Positions 44,770 to 57,244 of a stretch of 64,000 nt of DNA are shown in pieces. The number at the start of each line of letters is the position of its first letter. Within the stretch, counting starts at the first letter, position 1. The notes under the pieces were generated by a model, which saw only the letters and a list, made by a program, of their open reading frames with translations, was not told the DNA's origin and ran no database searches. The stretch spans positions 37,124-101,123 of the forward strand of contig QNGE01002359.1 in NCBI GenBank assembly GCA_008508345.1, in the 5' to 3' direction. The stretch is from Paragonimus westermani. Taxonomy: Eukaryota; Platyhelminthes; Trematoda; Plagiorchiida; Troglotrematidae. The translations under genes were made by a program, and so were the position numbers.

Positions 44770-46490
44770 TGGCAAACTGATGTTAGTCAGACATCACAAG
44801 TGATGAGGGGCAACGCAAACAATGCACATCTTCGCCATTCAAACAGATAGTACCTTAGAAACCGTACATCCTAACAACAATGCTCCAGAAAGGTAACTGA
44901 AGCGTGCCAACTGCAGCACACCTACAACAAGCCAGAGAAAAAATACCAACGCAGCAGTGACATTTAGAATCAACGAAACTTATTTCACACAATTCAGTAG
45001 AGTTTTTTGAATTCATTCGATATGGAACTTCTGACTTTAGCTCAAATGGATTGATTCATGACTCAGTTTCTTTTCTGTCTTATCTCGTATTTTGGTCACG
45101 ATTTGTTGCGCGTATGTTTCGAATTAGATGACCTCGGTGTGCGTCAGTTCTTTCAGTATCATCGCTGTATTGTTCTGTTTCGCTTTCAAATTAATTGTTT
45201 TGCTTGTTCATGTGTCCTTCTCGTTTAGATTTTGATGCTGCAACTAAGCGCTCGTAATATTGGCGCGATTTCTCAGCGGGATTGACCAATACTGCATTGG
45301 AAATCCTGGGCGGTCGACGCATTGTTCCAAAAACCGACTTGTTGCGTCCGCTTCTGCCAACTGCGTACTGAACTTAAGCTTCTAAAGTTTTTTGGGTACG
45401 GTGGGGTCTTTGGCTTGTTTAATTTGCGTGAATGTACCCGGTTTAGAAGAAACTTGCAGCGATCAAGCTTGTTCTCGATGATTCAGCATCATTTATATGG
45501 GTTAATCATGTGTGAAAAAAGTTACAGTAAATAATCGAACGACTCATTATCAGTTTCAGAAGGATCAGCTCGATTGTACAGATTATTAATGGCTGTTAAT
45601 GTAGTGGTCATGACTACGTAATCTGTTCGGTCCGGATGTGGACATCAGGCCGTGGAAGATTCAATGTTTTGTCGAGTCGCTTTTGAACACATGTTGGAGG
45701 GAAGAGTAACCGGATGGCTATGGCTTTCGCGACTGCCACCAAGCGCTGTTTGGCTTGGGAAGATCTTGCTCGTAATAGAGTCTAAACACTCAATCGATCT
45801 CAATGGCTCATCTCGTTCTATCTGTTGCGCTCCGGTTTGTAATCAAAACATGTCCATTAGCGCTTGTACGTGTAAAACTTTATCCAACTCGGTCTACACA
45901 TCTCTGATACAGAGAACAAGTAAGGATTTTCCAATCAAAAGTAGTCAATATATCATTGGGAAGAAACCGAACGCAGTCACTACGATCCTCGGAAATTCAT
46001 TCTAGAAGACCACAACTAACAACATTGAGCACGCAAGAGGAGACCACCACTAAAATGAGATACGTCGGCGACAGTTTCTCATCAGTTTTCATCTTAAAGT
46101 AATGAGGAGATAGGAGGTATATGATGTACTCCGGAGTAACATTTTGCACACTGTGATCACACACGGGAATGTAAATGATTTTAAATAGGAATAAAAATTC
46201 CACAGGGAGAAACTCGTGTCCTAACGGACTAAGCAAACGACTTGAAAACTTTTATAATCGACATCAGCAACATTCGTCAACATCTGAGAATAACCAGAAT
46301 CGACTGACAGTAAAACTGGTGGATTTCGTCGAACAACTTCAGAGTTGAAAACATGAGCATAAAAATCTACCAAAACCAGTGGACTTTCGAAGTTTGAGGT
46401 AAATAAGACAATATTAGGACCTAATGATTTCAACTTTGGACAAGAGCTCAGTGAATACGTTGACTGATAAGATGGAGTGCACGAATTGAA
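44770..46490. other. Unassigned DNA upstream of Penelope-like element 3
   Basis: A 117-codon plus frame at 45652-46005 and a 70-codon frame at 45322-45534 have no motif I recognise. They are on the same strand as the element that follows and could be its decayed 5' part, but there is no positive evidence. Confidence 0.35.
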
Positions 46491-46499
46491 CTCAGAAGT

Positions 46500-47360
46500 T
46501 TATGCCGGATTTTAATCCCGAAAACGCTGAAGAAATAGAGAAGGTGATCTGCGATGATTTAAAAATAACTGAATCCAGGTTGCATAATCTCTATCGATCA
46601 ATACAAACTGATGAAACCAACAGACACACGCACACCGCATTATGTACAGACTGTTTAAGATCCACAAATCCAATTTCCCACTTCGGTTCATTATCTCCGT
46701 GTATAACGCACCGCAGCATAAATTAGCCAGTTAGCCAACCGATTTGTTTGAACTGATCATAAAAGAATATAGTTAGTACATTCTAAAAGATAGTTTTGAA
46801 CGTGTGAATTTTAGGTGTCCGAAATAAGTCGATGTGTCTGTTCGATGTGACATCCGTTTACTAACATTCCGCTTCATGAAACAAATGATAGCATTCCAGA
46901 TTTTATTCAAAGTTGTAATGTTTCTTTTCCCATTTCAGCGTCTTAATGGAGACCATTATAACTCTTGCGTATAGGTAATATGAGGTTTACTATCCATACT
47001 CTTACTGTTCAACAAGTTGTACTGGGCAGTCCGCCGGGTCCGCTTTCAATGAATTTCTTCGTGACTGAAGTAGATTCTATATCAGGATGAAGCCTGTGAA
47101 AAATCAGCGTTGTACATGCACCACGCAGATGATAACCTAATCATTTTTGAGGGCTGAAACGGGCCAAATACATTATTCTTAGGGTTGAATCCAGCTCATC
47201 CGAACCCAAGGCCAACCAAGGAAAATGGAGCAAATGACTCTGTTCCTTACCTGGACGTCTTAGTCACCCAAAGATCAGACGGCATACTAGGAAACCTAAT
47301 TGGACATCGAATGCTTCTTTTTGGTGCAATATAAGAGAAGCTCAATCGGAACGCTTTCCA
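46500..47360 (+). mobile_element. Penelope-like element 3: reverse-transcriptase domain, frameshifted
   Basis: The plus strand carries the Penelope RT in order. MYRLFKIHKSNFPLRFIIS and NAPQHKLAS appear from 46642 (the LYGLPKIHKxxxPLRPIVS motif), then DSFERVNF. MCLFDVTSVY and TNIPLHETND follow at 46832-46895 (the FDVxSLFTNIPLxET motif with the first catalytic aspartate), then LGSPPGPLSMNFF near 47020 and HADDNLIIF at 47122-47148 (usually YVDD). NDSVPYLDVLVTQRSDGIL is near 47230. At least four frameshifts and several stops break it. The linker and GIY-YIG part that should follow is not readable. Confidence 0.85.
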
Positions 47361-47364
47361 CAGA

Positions 47365-49530
47365 ATACGAAGGTTATGCACTTAAAACAATCTGCCACTA
47401 GAGTTAGGCTTGCTATCAAATACTGTACAGGTCAGCAAGTACCCCTTGATATTCTCTAGGGAGTACACCAGCACCATCAACTCTAAGAAGACAGATAATG
47501 ACGATACCAAAATGGACGGTGTATTTAGAACTCCAATTTCTAGAGGACAGCTGGTTAGCAGTAACAAACGAGCGTCTAGTGATTACTCCAACCATAACCT
47601 GTGGTACCAAAAAACCGCATATGTTCTAGAGAAACAGTCTCTTCATATACGAACCAACAGTCCACACCCGTCAAATTTCAGTTTCTATAAATATTCTGCA
47701 AAATTAATCACATAGGGGAGATAAATCGGTAACTAGCCCCCCTTTTTAAAGAGCTTGTTTTTCCGAATGGTCGGAAACTCAGCTAAAAATGTCAGGCGCT
47801 TGTACAGATGCCGACAGATGGCACTCAGCATCACCAGTTTTAGGGCGTATAACCCAAACTGAACATCGAGTCAAACTTTGTGACGCATTCTGTTTGGTAT
47901 TTTGAAGCGATCAAAAACTCATCCTCCAGATTACTGAGGTTTTGGCTATCAAACGTCATAATCCGTTCGTGCGTTCAAATGCAGCTTATGTTGACGCTGC
48001 GGCCACCCTGATGGTTAAAACGTTCGCACCTTCGATTGTCATTTTTCGTATCCCTCTGTCTAATCCCTCAACTCAACAATTTTTGCACTGTTATGAAAAT
48101 TTGATAGAAATATTCGTGAACTTCATTGCTGTTCATCGTTGAAAATCATTATACACACAAAAAGAGGATTTTTCAAAGGTACTTCAATGAATTACTTATC
48201 GTCGTATAGGTCCACAGAATAACAGAGCTACCATTCTGTCAAAATTCCGATCATACTGTTCAGTTATTTGTGCACTGTTTGAATGTTAATTTGGTAAGTA
48301 CTTAGCTGATTCTGATAACTATTTCACAAGTGGATTCACCAATGAGCCTTGAAATTTATACACACCTGAGTTTCTTCTCACTGCTCTTCGGGTTTGTTTC
48401 TAAGTCTACACATGACTATAAACACACGTACAACAAATTTTTTCACATGGTTTGTCTGCATTTCTGATATACTTCCCACATATTATCCGACCATCTGCAA
48501 ATGATTCATACCGTGTGTGTTGTTTGTAAAGAAGGTATTCTAAACCCATCTGCCAGTGTCACACGGAGACATACTTCTCTGATATTTCGTACTGTAGTGT
48601 TTACGATTCATCTGATTAATTTTATTAACATTAATTGGAAGGTATATTTTACCTGAGGCCTTTACGGCATACCATCACAATCTCATAAATGATCCAATCA
48701 CTATCGACTGAACATTTGTGTCCAAACGCCATTTTTTGCATACAGATTCCCCAGCTGGTCATTAATCTGAACACGTTCGTTATTTGACTGAATTGTTTTT
48801 TTTTGTACAACTGCGATAACTCTTACGCTGCACAACAAGTGACCTGTCTACAGCTCCCCTGCACCTCAGTCCTCGACCACTCCCTAATGATTACTGCATT
48901 TCGAGCCACATGGCTACGTCATGGTATAACAGTGGATGAACAGTTATGGATTGAAGCCTATGACCGGCCCGTGGTACTGGAACATTTTTGTCTTCCCATG
49001 GCTCCCACGTGGGTATCTCCGGATGACAACCTCGCTTGCCTATTGCCAGCTATCAATGAAGCAATGGTTCTTATCAATTCAAAATCCATCTCATACCAGT
49101 AGCCTCATTAGACATGTTCTCAGTGTTCTAGAGCGTTCACGCCTATTCATCAGCAGACGTCCGAAATCCGACAAGGCGCTTGTTCTCATTACCCGATGCA
49201 TTCGGATTCCGATATTTTCAGTGTCACACTGAATGTACTTCCCAGCGCGGCTCATAAGAACATGAAGGTCGAAAACATCTAAAGGAACACGACGTATATC
49301 ATCAGGTTCTATTAGTCTAAGTTAAAGAGCTTTATGCAGTTTCGTTACGCGACTGACCTCTACAATTTTAGGTCTACGCTGAGATGTCTCTATTCAGACA
49401 TCTCCGATCCTATTACAGATCGACCAGCGGCTAGAATCAGAAGACAATCGCAATTGCTGCAATGGAACTTTTTTAACATTGATCATGGCTGGTAGTCTGG
49501 CTCACATAACATTCTGACAGTAAAAAACAG
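47365..49530. other. Unassigned DNA
   Basis: The first 350 bases, with a 101-codon plus frame (47410-47715), lie where the Penelope linker and endonuclease would be, but I could not match them. Frames at 48803-49102 and 48936-49232 (plus) are unrecognised. They precede the BEL/Pao-like region on the same strand. Confidence 0.35.
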
Positions 49531-49537
49531 ACTCATT

Positions 49538-49990
49538 GTGCCAAGGCATCTAAGGTTTTCCACAATTCTTCTCCAAATCCCGAAAAGTACATCGGTGTCA
49601 ACCATAAGTGGCGATACGTCAGCTATCACTCCAGCTGGATTCAGCCAACCGACCCTCAAGACATATAACGTAAATTTCCCGCTTCAGGCACACGCCTATC
49701 CAGACATTGTCATTATGTCATGCAGTTTCTTGTCAAAACCAAACCTAATGAATTCTGAGCCAGTTCTACCAAACAGATCAACAAAACCGAGATACCTGGA
49801 CCCCATTCTACATGTTGACAAGTTTGTCACGAACTGGCAACCAATCGGGAAATTCGAAGTTTTACTTGGAACTGAACAAGCATCCAACGCAAATGGACTA
49901 ATTTCCAAACGAGGTTCAGTTACTCATCGAAAAAATATCGTCAACATTCGAACACCAATCCTGATGACGAACGTTTGACGAGATCCTAGG
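49538..49990 (+). mobile_element. BEL/Pao-like retrotransposon fragment (region just after the protease core)
   Basis: A 146-codon plus frame reads like the C-terminal part of a BEL/Pao aspartic-protease region: LPNRSTKPRYLDPILHVDKF, then WQPIGKFEVLLGTEQAS and NIVNIRTPILM. In the family the matching words are a leucine-rich D-x-x-F stretch, V-x-L-L-I-G-x-D, and A-I-R-T-P-L-G-W about 20 residues later. The order and spacing fit. The catalytic D-S/T-G is not seen upstream and the RT downstream is not readable, so this is an isolated remnant. A chance resemblance is less likely than for a single motif but cannot be ruled out. Confidence 0.42.
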
Positions 49991-49999
49991 TCCACTTAT

Positions 50000-51755
50000 T
50001 TCATAGCAGTCGGATCCACTAAGTCACTGGATTGATGCGTCTCTGGCACAGAGTCACGCATTCAATCAAATATCACTAACACTCAGTAAACGACTCACAG
50101 AACTAAGGGTAACCAACTGGAGTCCGAGCAAGCCTATCATACAGACAGGAAATCTGGGAGTCTCACTCTCTGGATATTCCTGTGACCTTCATCCCTCCCC
50201 TTTATTTGTTCAGGCAATGATGACTACCTCTGCTCGCATAGTTTTGCCGAGTACAACGCCCTTAGATACTATCCTGGAACCCCAATGACTGCGATTCTAG
50301 ACAATAACGACTGAGTTGCTCGTCGTGGGTTAGATTTCTTAGCGAACCTGCTCACGTTACGTTCATTAGGGCAACAACAATTCAACCTCAGGAACATACC
50401 CAGAGTGATCAATTTCAAACATTTCTTATTCATTTGTCAAAACTCCCGAATGATGACCAACTTAGTCTCATCTCAAGAGAGACCGCTAACCATGTCTGTG
50501 AAGAGCACTTTCCTGGTACATGAAGACCATCAGGATGACGGCGTTAAACCTCGAGAATGAAGAACAGACGCCACCGACGTTAGGTCCAATCCGGATGAAT
50601 AGCACACTTTTACAGAGGAAGGAAGAGGAACGTAGCAACAAAGATACGTGACGGCCGATGGAGAAATACCTTCACCGGTAATCTACACAAGTCTCCCGAA
50701 ATTACGGACAACTTGAGTTCCATGCTTGATAACCCGGAGGTTCGTGACAACCGTCCTGCACGGAATGTGAATTTGTGTGATCGTAACCTCGTCATCTCAA
50801 TTTCCGATACCGACGTAACTAAAGTGACCCGGTCCTGAAAAGATCTTCTTTCAGACCCGACCACCTAATACTAGAAGACGTAGTTCATCTCAGAGCCAAC
50901 TGGTTGGCGACGTCTTCTCTTTGCTGTTGGTTAGTAAACTTCCTCCGTAGTTGAACACTACCCGCGTGATATCTGTACGCAAGACCATCACCCATCTTAC
51001 GCCATCTGAATTCCCTCCGATTTCCGTCTAAGTGGTGGCCATGGGATGCCTTCAAAAATACATTTTAATCGTTGGGCTGCTTTATTTACTTCCAAAATAC
51101 CGCATTCCCATAAGGGGATGGAACATTCCAGACGACAACCAGTCCCCATAGCTTACTTCAAAATTTTCATACAACCCACCGCGTTTGTTCACCTGTAAAC
51201 ATTGAAATGCCCAAGTCCTCAAGCTTCATATCTGATTACCCACTGATGACGGCAATCGCCGCCTATGGCTCATTCAACATTTTGAGCATTTACATTCCTT
51301 CAGTTTGAAAATGTCTAGTGAATCTTGCTTCGATAGCTGCGAGTTTTCTTTCAAAAGCAGTGTTTTTTAAGGAGACGCTCTGTCTCTCCTGCTGTTTACA
51401 ATGGCCTTTGATCAACATTTCTTGTTCTGTTTCGATCCTGGCTCTTCTCTAATTGCGCCAAATGGAAACTTGTGATATCCGGAATATACGGGAGGCAGGA
51501 TACCATTGGCTCCTTTGAGATCTGCTTTAGAAATGAAGTTCGAACAATTTCAGGATACTGATGAGTAGTCGGGGGTTTGGTTTCATATTAAATTTGATAG
51601 TTTGTTCGAAATCGGTCCTACGATGGACCACTCAAAGACTCAATGAATCCACATAAAAGCACAGAGAAGTAGATGTGTAACGGTTATTCAGCACTGACTC
51701 TTGGAAGTGAGTGGAGCTATTATGGCACCCGTTTCCTCTGCAATTACACTTGAGG
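50000..51755. other. Unassigned DNA, perhaps decayed BEL/Pao pol
   Basis: Base composition stays close to that of the BEL/Pao-like fragment up to about 51000, which suggests more of the same element, but no RT motif could be read. A minus frame at 50610-50864 has no motif. Confidence 0.35.
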
Positions 51756-51759
51756 TTGC

Positions 51760-52050
51760 AGTATAGTGAGGATAAACGGTTACACCATACTACTAGTCAG
51801 TAATCAGACAGAGACAGGTAGTTAGGTACCGAGGTGATCGGGAGAAAATGCAAGAGAGAAAACTGAAGTATACTCTGGTAATTAACGATGTTTTTCTACA
51901 CATAAACTCCGCGTTTGCAACCCTGGCGTCCCAGGATTAGTGTCATGTGTAAATGGGTGTTTGCGTTTGAGGTGGTGTTGAAGCATGTACCTCTTGTGCT
52001 AGTGTTCTGAATGTGTAGTTCTTGTGCCGTTATTCTCATAGACTCATAAT
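51760..52050 (+). repeat. LTR-like repeat, copy 2
   Basis: Diverged copy of the block at 22.1 kb: GTATAGTGAGGATAAACGG, CACCATACTACTAGTC, and later GTGTAAATGGGTGTTTGCGT (compare GTGCAAATGAGTGTTTCCG at 22.32 kb). The ends are not sharp, and the AATAAA of copy 1 is not kept. It lies about 1.8 kb beyond the BEL/Pao-like fragment on the same strand, so it could be that element's 3' LTR, but nothing links them directly. Confidence 0.38.
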
Positions 52051-52054
52051 ACTA

Positions 52055-52895
52055 ACCATATCTTTCAACTGGAGCAGATTCCTGCCAATATAACCAGCAG
52101 ATTACCTACCAAAAATTCTACAACAGATGACGGCAACGCTTCTAACATTCCAGTAAATAAGTGAAAGTTTGTGGACGCATCTACTGCGAAGATTAACTAG
52201 ACGACTACATCTCAGTGCTGTGCATGAGAAGATGCATACTTTTATACACTGAACAAGTAACCTAAACTTTAAGGGTTGGCTGAAGCTGCTGAAAGATATA
52301 TTCAGTGTTTTTTTATTCCGACATCAATTCCTTGGTCTCGGGGTACACCAACTTCAATATCGTACGTCTCAGAGTAAAGGATCTCTTATCTACAAAACCT
52401 GTCGCCAAGAACTGCGGTCCTACAATGGGTTCTACGCCTCACTTGTTTCATCGCCCTGCAAACACACCGCTGTAAGCGACCAAAACTGTTGTCATATTCA
52501 AGGAAGAAGCGTTTGACATTATGAGACCTTTTACGTTATACACAATGGTGCCTGCTTGTGACATTCCCCAACGAAAGCCACCTCACCCAACTGATTACAA
52601 CACTCGATCAGGATCACTTCTCACCTACATATCAAAGCTGCGCATCATGAAACAACTTAAATTCGTCGCTCATGTGGTCGTCCAAAATCTCCGAAGGAAT
52701 TAAAATGCTGATGTGGTAATACTCATGGAATTCTGTTTCACATTCGCTTCCCATGCCCTCTTACTCATTCTGGCAGATACAGACGACACAACAACATAAC
52801 TACATTAGTACACAGTAGTTCGAGGAACAGGAAAATAAGACGACCAAAGAACCGCGTATTCTCGCGGTCAACTCGTTTTTGATCCCGGCATCTCG
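52055..52895. other. Unassigned DNA
   Basis: A 60-codon plus frame at 52521-52703 has no motif. Nothing else is recognised. Confidence 0.4.
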
Positions 52896-52901
52896 ATATA
52901 C

Positions 52902-53060
52902 AGAGGCGGTTAAACCATCGTTGTTTATGAGACTACTTGTGGCCCGTGGAAAGTAGGAGCCAAAGTCAGGTTGAAGAAGGATAAATACGACTCTTCCCAA
53001 TTCTTGGAACCGTTCTTTCACCGAAATGTCGTAATTCCCCATTTTAATTAGTGGTAGAGG
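52902..53060 (-). CDS. Possible immunoglobulin-like exon of the adhesion gene (cysteine missing)
   Basis: The minus frame reads PLPLIKMGNYDISVKE, then RVVFILLQPDFGSYFPRATS and SLINNDGLTAS. This follows the second half of an I-set Ig domain (L-x-I-x-x-x-x-x-x-D-x-G-x-Y-x-C-x-A-x-N-x-x-G). The DFGSY turn resembles DFGNY of the fifth Ig domain of NCAM. A possible donor (CCTCT/GTATAT, GT at 52901-52900) is in phase 0, the phase needed by the FN3 domain 1 exon at 42418. However, the invariant cysteine is proline, no good acceptor was found, and a linker exon would still be missing. It may be a degenerate exon or a coincidence. Confidence 0.3.
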
Positions 53061-53064
53061 TTTC

Positions 53065-56000
53065 GTATACCCACAACCACACAACTTCTAACAAATGAAC
53101 CTCTCACAATGTGATACCTCGGACATCTGTGCGGCATCTTTCAAAGACTCTCTCAAAATACTCGTTTCATTCTTTTGACGAAAACATGCACAAAATCAAA
53201 CAAACTTTCACTCCTGATAGGCAAAATCGAATGCACATCATGCAATGTATGAAGCACAATATTAAGTCATGCATCTCATATGGACAAGGGCGATGGACTT
53301 AATCTTGATGAATCATATAAAATTCTCTCGTTAAAAAATAGTTTGTTTGTGTTACTCAACAAAACCTCACATAATTTGCGTCTACTTGATGTCTTATTTG
53401 ATTTCACAGAGTGAAAATTGCTCCAAACTCCTGATTTTGTTTGCTGAATTAGTAAGCGGCCAAATTAGCAGACTATCTTGTTATTTGAAGACGGCTTAAT
53501 TAAAAAAGTTTTACTCAAGAAACATTAGTAGCAACTGAATAGAAAACGCTGATAGAATCTGAAAATCTCATAATCATTAGCTATCTATAATTGCGTCGAT
53601 GTCTGAAATAGGATGCATACAAAAGTACGGTCGATATAACTTAAGTCTTGTCGAACGCGTTCGAACCCTTCACGTAAGTTTCTTTGGTTGGGTTCGATGT
53701 CCAAACTGGTGAATGATTTAGTGGCAGTATAGATAAAACCACTTCCTTTACGTAGCTAACATATAATTCGGGTTCTAGTAATAAAGTTCGTGAATAACTG
53801 TTATCAAGCGGTGATCACGAGAACTACTGCTAAAGCCATGAGAGTCACGGAGTGAAAAATGTACACTAATAAAAACCGGATGAAAAACGAAAAATTAACT
53901 GAATATTCATTTACACATATCCGCACTATCGTTCAACATAGTCCCGCCACATACGAAGAGAAAAACGTGACTGACAAACTGTGTCATACAGTGGAAGGAA
54001 ACCAGACACTTAGAGGAGTAATTCTTTGCATATTTAATGCGTCTTCAGGGTTGTTGATCCTCTCGTCTATAATTCATTGGGACTTGTCCGCGGTATTCTG
54101 TTTCATACGTCCCAGTATCAGATACAACGTCCTCAACGAAAAACTTTATTCACCAATGACCGGTTGTTTCTAGCTCTAAATTCTGTCACGTTATACCTGC
54201 CTCATGATCAACAACAAAATTATTTGTGAAACTGCCCTGATTACACGTTTGTCGTCATCATTAGTAGAATTATGTTCCTGTCCTTTGAAGCGGGGAAACC
54301 AAATTGAGATTATACACTAATGACGTACGACTCACTCTGAACGATAAGCAACCCGCAATGATGTGATACACGTAAAAATTATGGATAAGCTATAAACTCA
54401 GTCTACGCTTACAAAATGTCACGTTTGGACCTGTGAGTGTTGGCCATATTCTGAGTCACAGTGTTACTACTCGTTGCCTAGGTAACTACAAGCCTTGTTA
54501 TTTACAACAGATATCACCCTCAGATGAAGTTAGAGTGCTCATGTGATGTTGCGTAAGGTGTATTTTACTCTAACCAATTTCGGTTGTGATACGCGAACCA
54601 TGCTTGATGGACGTACATTAAGTCAGGTAGGTGTGAAGTAGGAATGAACCACCGGTTGCAACAGGGATAGCACACTGAACCATTAGTAAACTAGTCACTA
54701 ATCGAGTAGATAATGAAGACTATGAAATGCAGCAACCAGCTTTTCACATTTCGAGTAGGGAACCGTCAGCACGGACAATATCGATCTAGCGGTGATGCAC
54801 GCGGAAATGTGCGAGCTAACACCTATGGAAAGTCAATGAGAAAGCGTTAACGTAAAGTAATTCTTCACTCAATCTGTTCAGAAATTGGTTGTTTTAACTA
54901 ACGACAATCTACTTGATCGTTAACTAGTTTATCTGTGACGTCGTAGACTATCAGTGGTTCACTCCCATCCCATATGCATTTGAACAAATGCATGTCCGTT
55001 GGTCATAGTCCCTTCGTTGTAACCAATCACACCGGTCGAAATATCTTCATTGTTTACTTACGAGCTGCTATCTGAACACTGAAAGCAGGAGTGATTACCA
55101 AGCTTGCCACTGCAATTAAACTCTAGAACGAATAGACTAAGCTACCGTATGCAACAATGGGGGAAAACTGCGATCTGTATAAACAAGTCTGACGAACGAT
55201 TGAAATCAGCATATGATTTTAAGTTACATAGTCCGATCATCGATTTGACTTACAGCGCTGGAAAACTAATGGAGAGTAACGGTAAGTATCGGTTCCATTG
55301 AGACTAACAGGCTAGTTTTCAAGGATCATGGATTAATAATCGACAAAAGGCGGAAGGACAAACTGTTAACTGACAATTTCGCCAAGGGAGTTTAAACGAA
55401 AGAGCATACACATTACAAATCAAGTGTGAGCGTTTCAACTATCAACTAATAAATCTTACTATGCATGATGAGGGTTATTCCGTTAGCGTATGGATGACCA
55501 TTCGGTCTTTTTGAAGAATCAAATTCTTCTATTGATTCACATTGACAAATAGTTAAGACATAAGGATTTTACGTTACATTTCCTATTGGTACTGTTCGCA
55601 CAGAATGACCGCGGTTCTGCAGCAACAGATTCAATTTGTCTTACAACGACAATACCGTTTAATTTAGATCGAACTCATGTTACTCAAATTCTGTTCATTT
55701 GTGTAAGATTATCGGGATATTTTCAGTGCGGCGACTCGTAAGACTTATTTAGTAGCTTGATCTGAAGAATGAAAGGTTGGTTGTACAGTTCAATGGGCAT
55801 TACCTAATGCTTTGACTTGGGAATAGTTAGATATCTTTCAACATAAGCTTCCTGCAGTATGATGTTGAGTGATAGTTCGTGATCTTAGTGTAGTGGAAAC
55901 GTGATCTCACGCTTTTTTGACACAGTTAATGGTTATAAAGCACGACGGATCCCACTATCTTCGCAACCTCTTGTTAGGTCAACAGTTTGTTTGAAGTAAA

Positions 56001-56630
56001 CCATAGTCATTTCCTCCTGGTTTCTGGGTGTCAGTTGACAAACTACGGTTCTTGCTGTCTTACAATTTCCAGTCAGTGACCGGATGAACTGTTTGAACAC
56101 AGACCCAGTATCTTGCCCTTTAACGATGTAGTCTCACGAACTGACTTGCATGATGAACCGTCTAGTGACAGCTTCACGCTGAATATTTGCGTAACTCATG
56201 TTTGATATCGACATGAAAAACTACAGAGAGAAGGTAAATTGTAGAAGCTTGACCTTATTATGTTGCCCGCCTTTTGCGCAATGCCATCAACGCTTATCAA
56301 GATTTCCAATTTACTCAAGCCAACAGGCTTATTTTCTGTCAAACTCAACGTGTGGACTATCGATTTCGAATCCAACTTTGTCGTTTGTTTCGCAAGTTTT
56401 GATATTTCTGTAGGCTAGCATGGTCGCACGGACTATTGTAGTTGAATACAATCCAAAAATGGTTCGTACTTAATATACCAATGACAATATGAAAGATTCC
56501 CAAACCTCGCAAAACTTATACAAGACCAAATACATCTGCATTTACATCCACATCCACACATTTAGGTCCAAATTTACTGACTGCAAGCCCTAAACTACTA
56601 ACATTACCTACGGTTACTGGTATACATTAC
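53065..56630. other. Unassigned DNA
   Basis: Presumed intron or 5' flank of the adhesion gene. Frames such as 53859-54173 (104 codons, plus) show no motif. No repeat is recognised. Confidence 0.45.
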
Positions 56631-56634
56631 ATTT

Positions 56635-56800
56635 ACGTTGACTGCTCAGTTAGCCTTCTTCGGAAAAAAACCCTGGACTCAAACTTTGGTTTTGCCACAG
56701 CTCTTTACTTGCACACATCTTTACCATGGCCATGAGTCGAACTCCAGGTGAGAATCTTGTCGACCACTGCTCTACTGACCTCACTTCAGGCACGATCGGA
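56635..56800 (-). repeat. SINE family A, copy 8 with tRNA-like head
   Basis: Antisense core: CTCAGTTAGCCTTCTTCGGA, AAAAAACCCTGGACTCAAAC, TTTGGTTTTGCCACAGCTC and CACACATCTTTACCATGGCC. The flank 56736-56800, read on the minus strand, has GGTCAGTAGAGCAGTGGTCG (A-box-like) and GGAGTTCGACTCATGGCC (B-box-like), directly before the core. This is the clearest evidence in the window that family A is tRNA-derived. Confidence 0.55.
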
Positions 56801-56804
56801 ATAT

Positions 56805-57145
56805 CATAAAAACGTCCAGCCACATTCTTTTGTGAATGGTCCTAAGATCGTCTAATAGTCTGAACAGTAGACACAGCTAGGGTCCCGTTAAATCAGAAAG
56901 GCGACCTCATGAATAGAACTTCAAATTTAGATCACAGCAGTCAATAAACTTATTACGATCAGTTTCAAGTGATATGCAATTCGTACCAACTAGATCCTGT
57001 ACAATTTATCAGGCTGTAAACTACCAACAGCAGGTCGATAACGATCCGGATTAAAGACGTCCACTGTAACCAAAAGAAATTTTTTCTGTTCCTTTTCTTT
57101 CCACATAAAGTGAACAGCCCTCACAAGCGAACACAGCTGTTGTAT
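56805..57145. other. Unassigned DNA between two family A copies
   Basis: Nothing recognised. Confidence 0.4.
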
Positions 57146-57149
57146 TTAC

Positions 57150-57240
57150 ACAGACTTTTCAGTCAGTCCTATTCTTTACTAAGCACTATGCTGGTGTTTA
57201 GCTCTCGTTAGAGCTCGTCAGTATTGCCTATCATTGGTTC
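57150..57240 (-). repeat. SINE family A, copy 4
   Basis: Antisense copy: ACACAGACTTTTCAGTCAGT, CCTATTCTTTACTAAGCACT, then TTTAGCTCTCGTTAGAGCTC and GTCAGTATTGCCTATCATTG. CTCTCGTTAGAG in it is close to an exact stem. It lies about 400 bases from copy 8 in the same orientation. Confidence 0.55.
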
Positions 57241-57244
57241 ATCA

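Noticed and set aside
50450..50530. HVCEEHF as part of a THAP zinc-finger domain
   Set aside because: Only this short string fits; the expected upstream cysteines and the C-terminal AVPT box are missing, and a stop follows at once.
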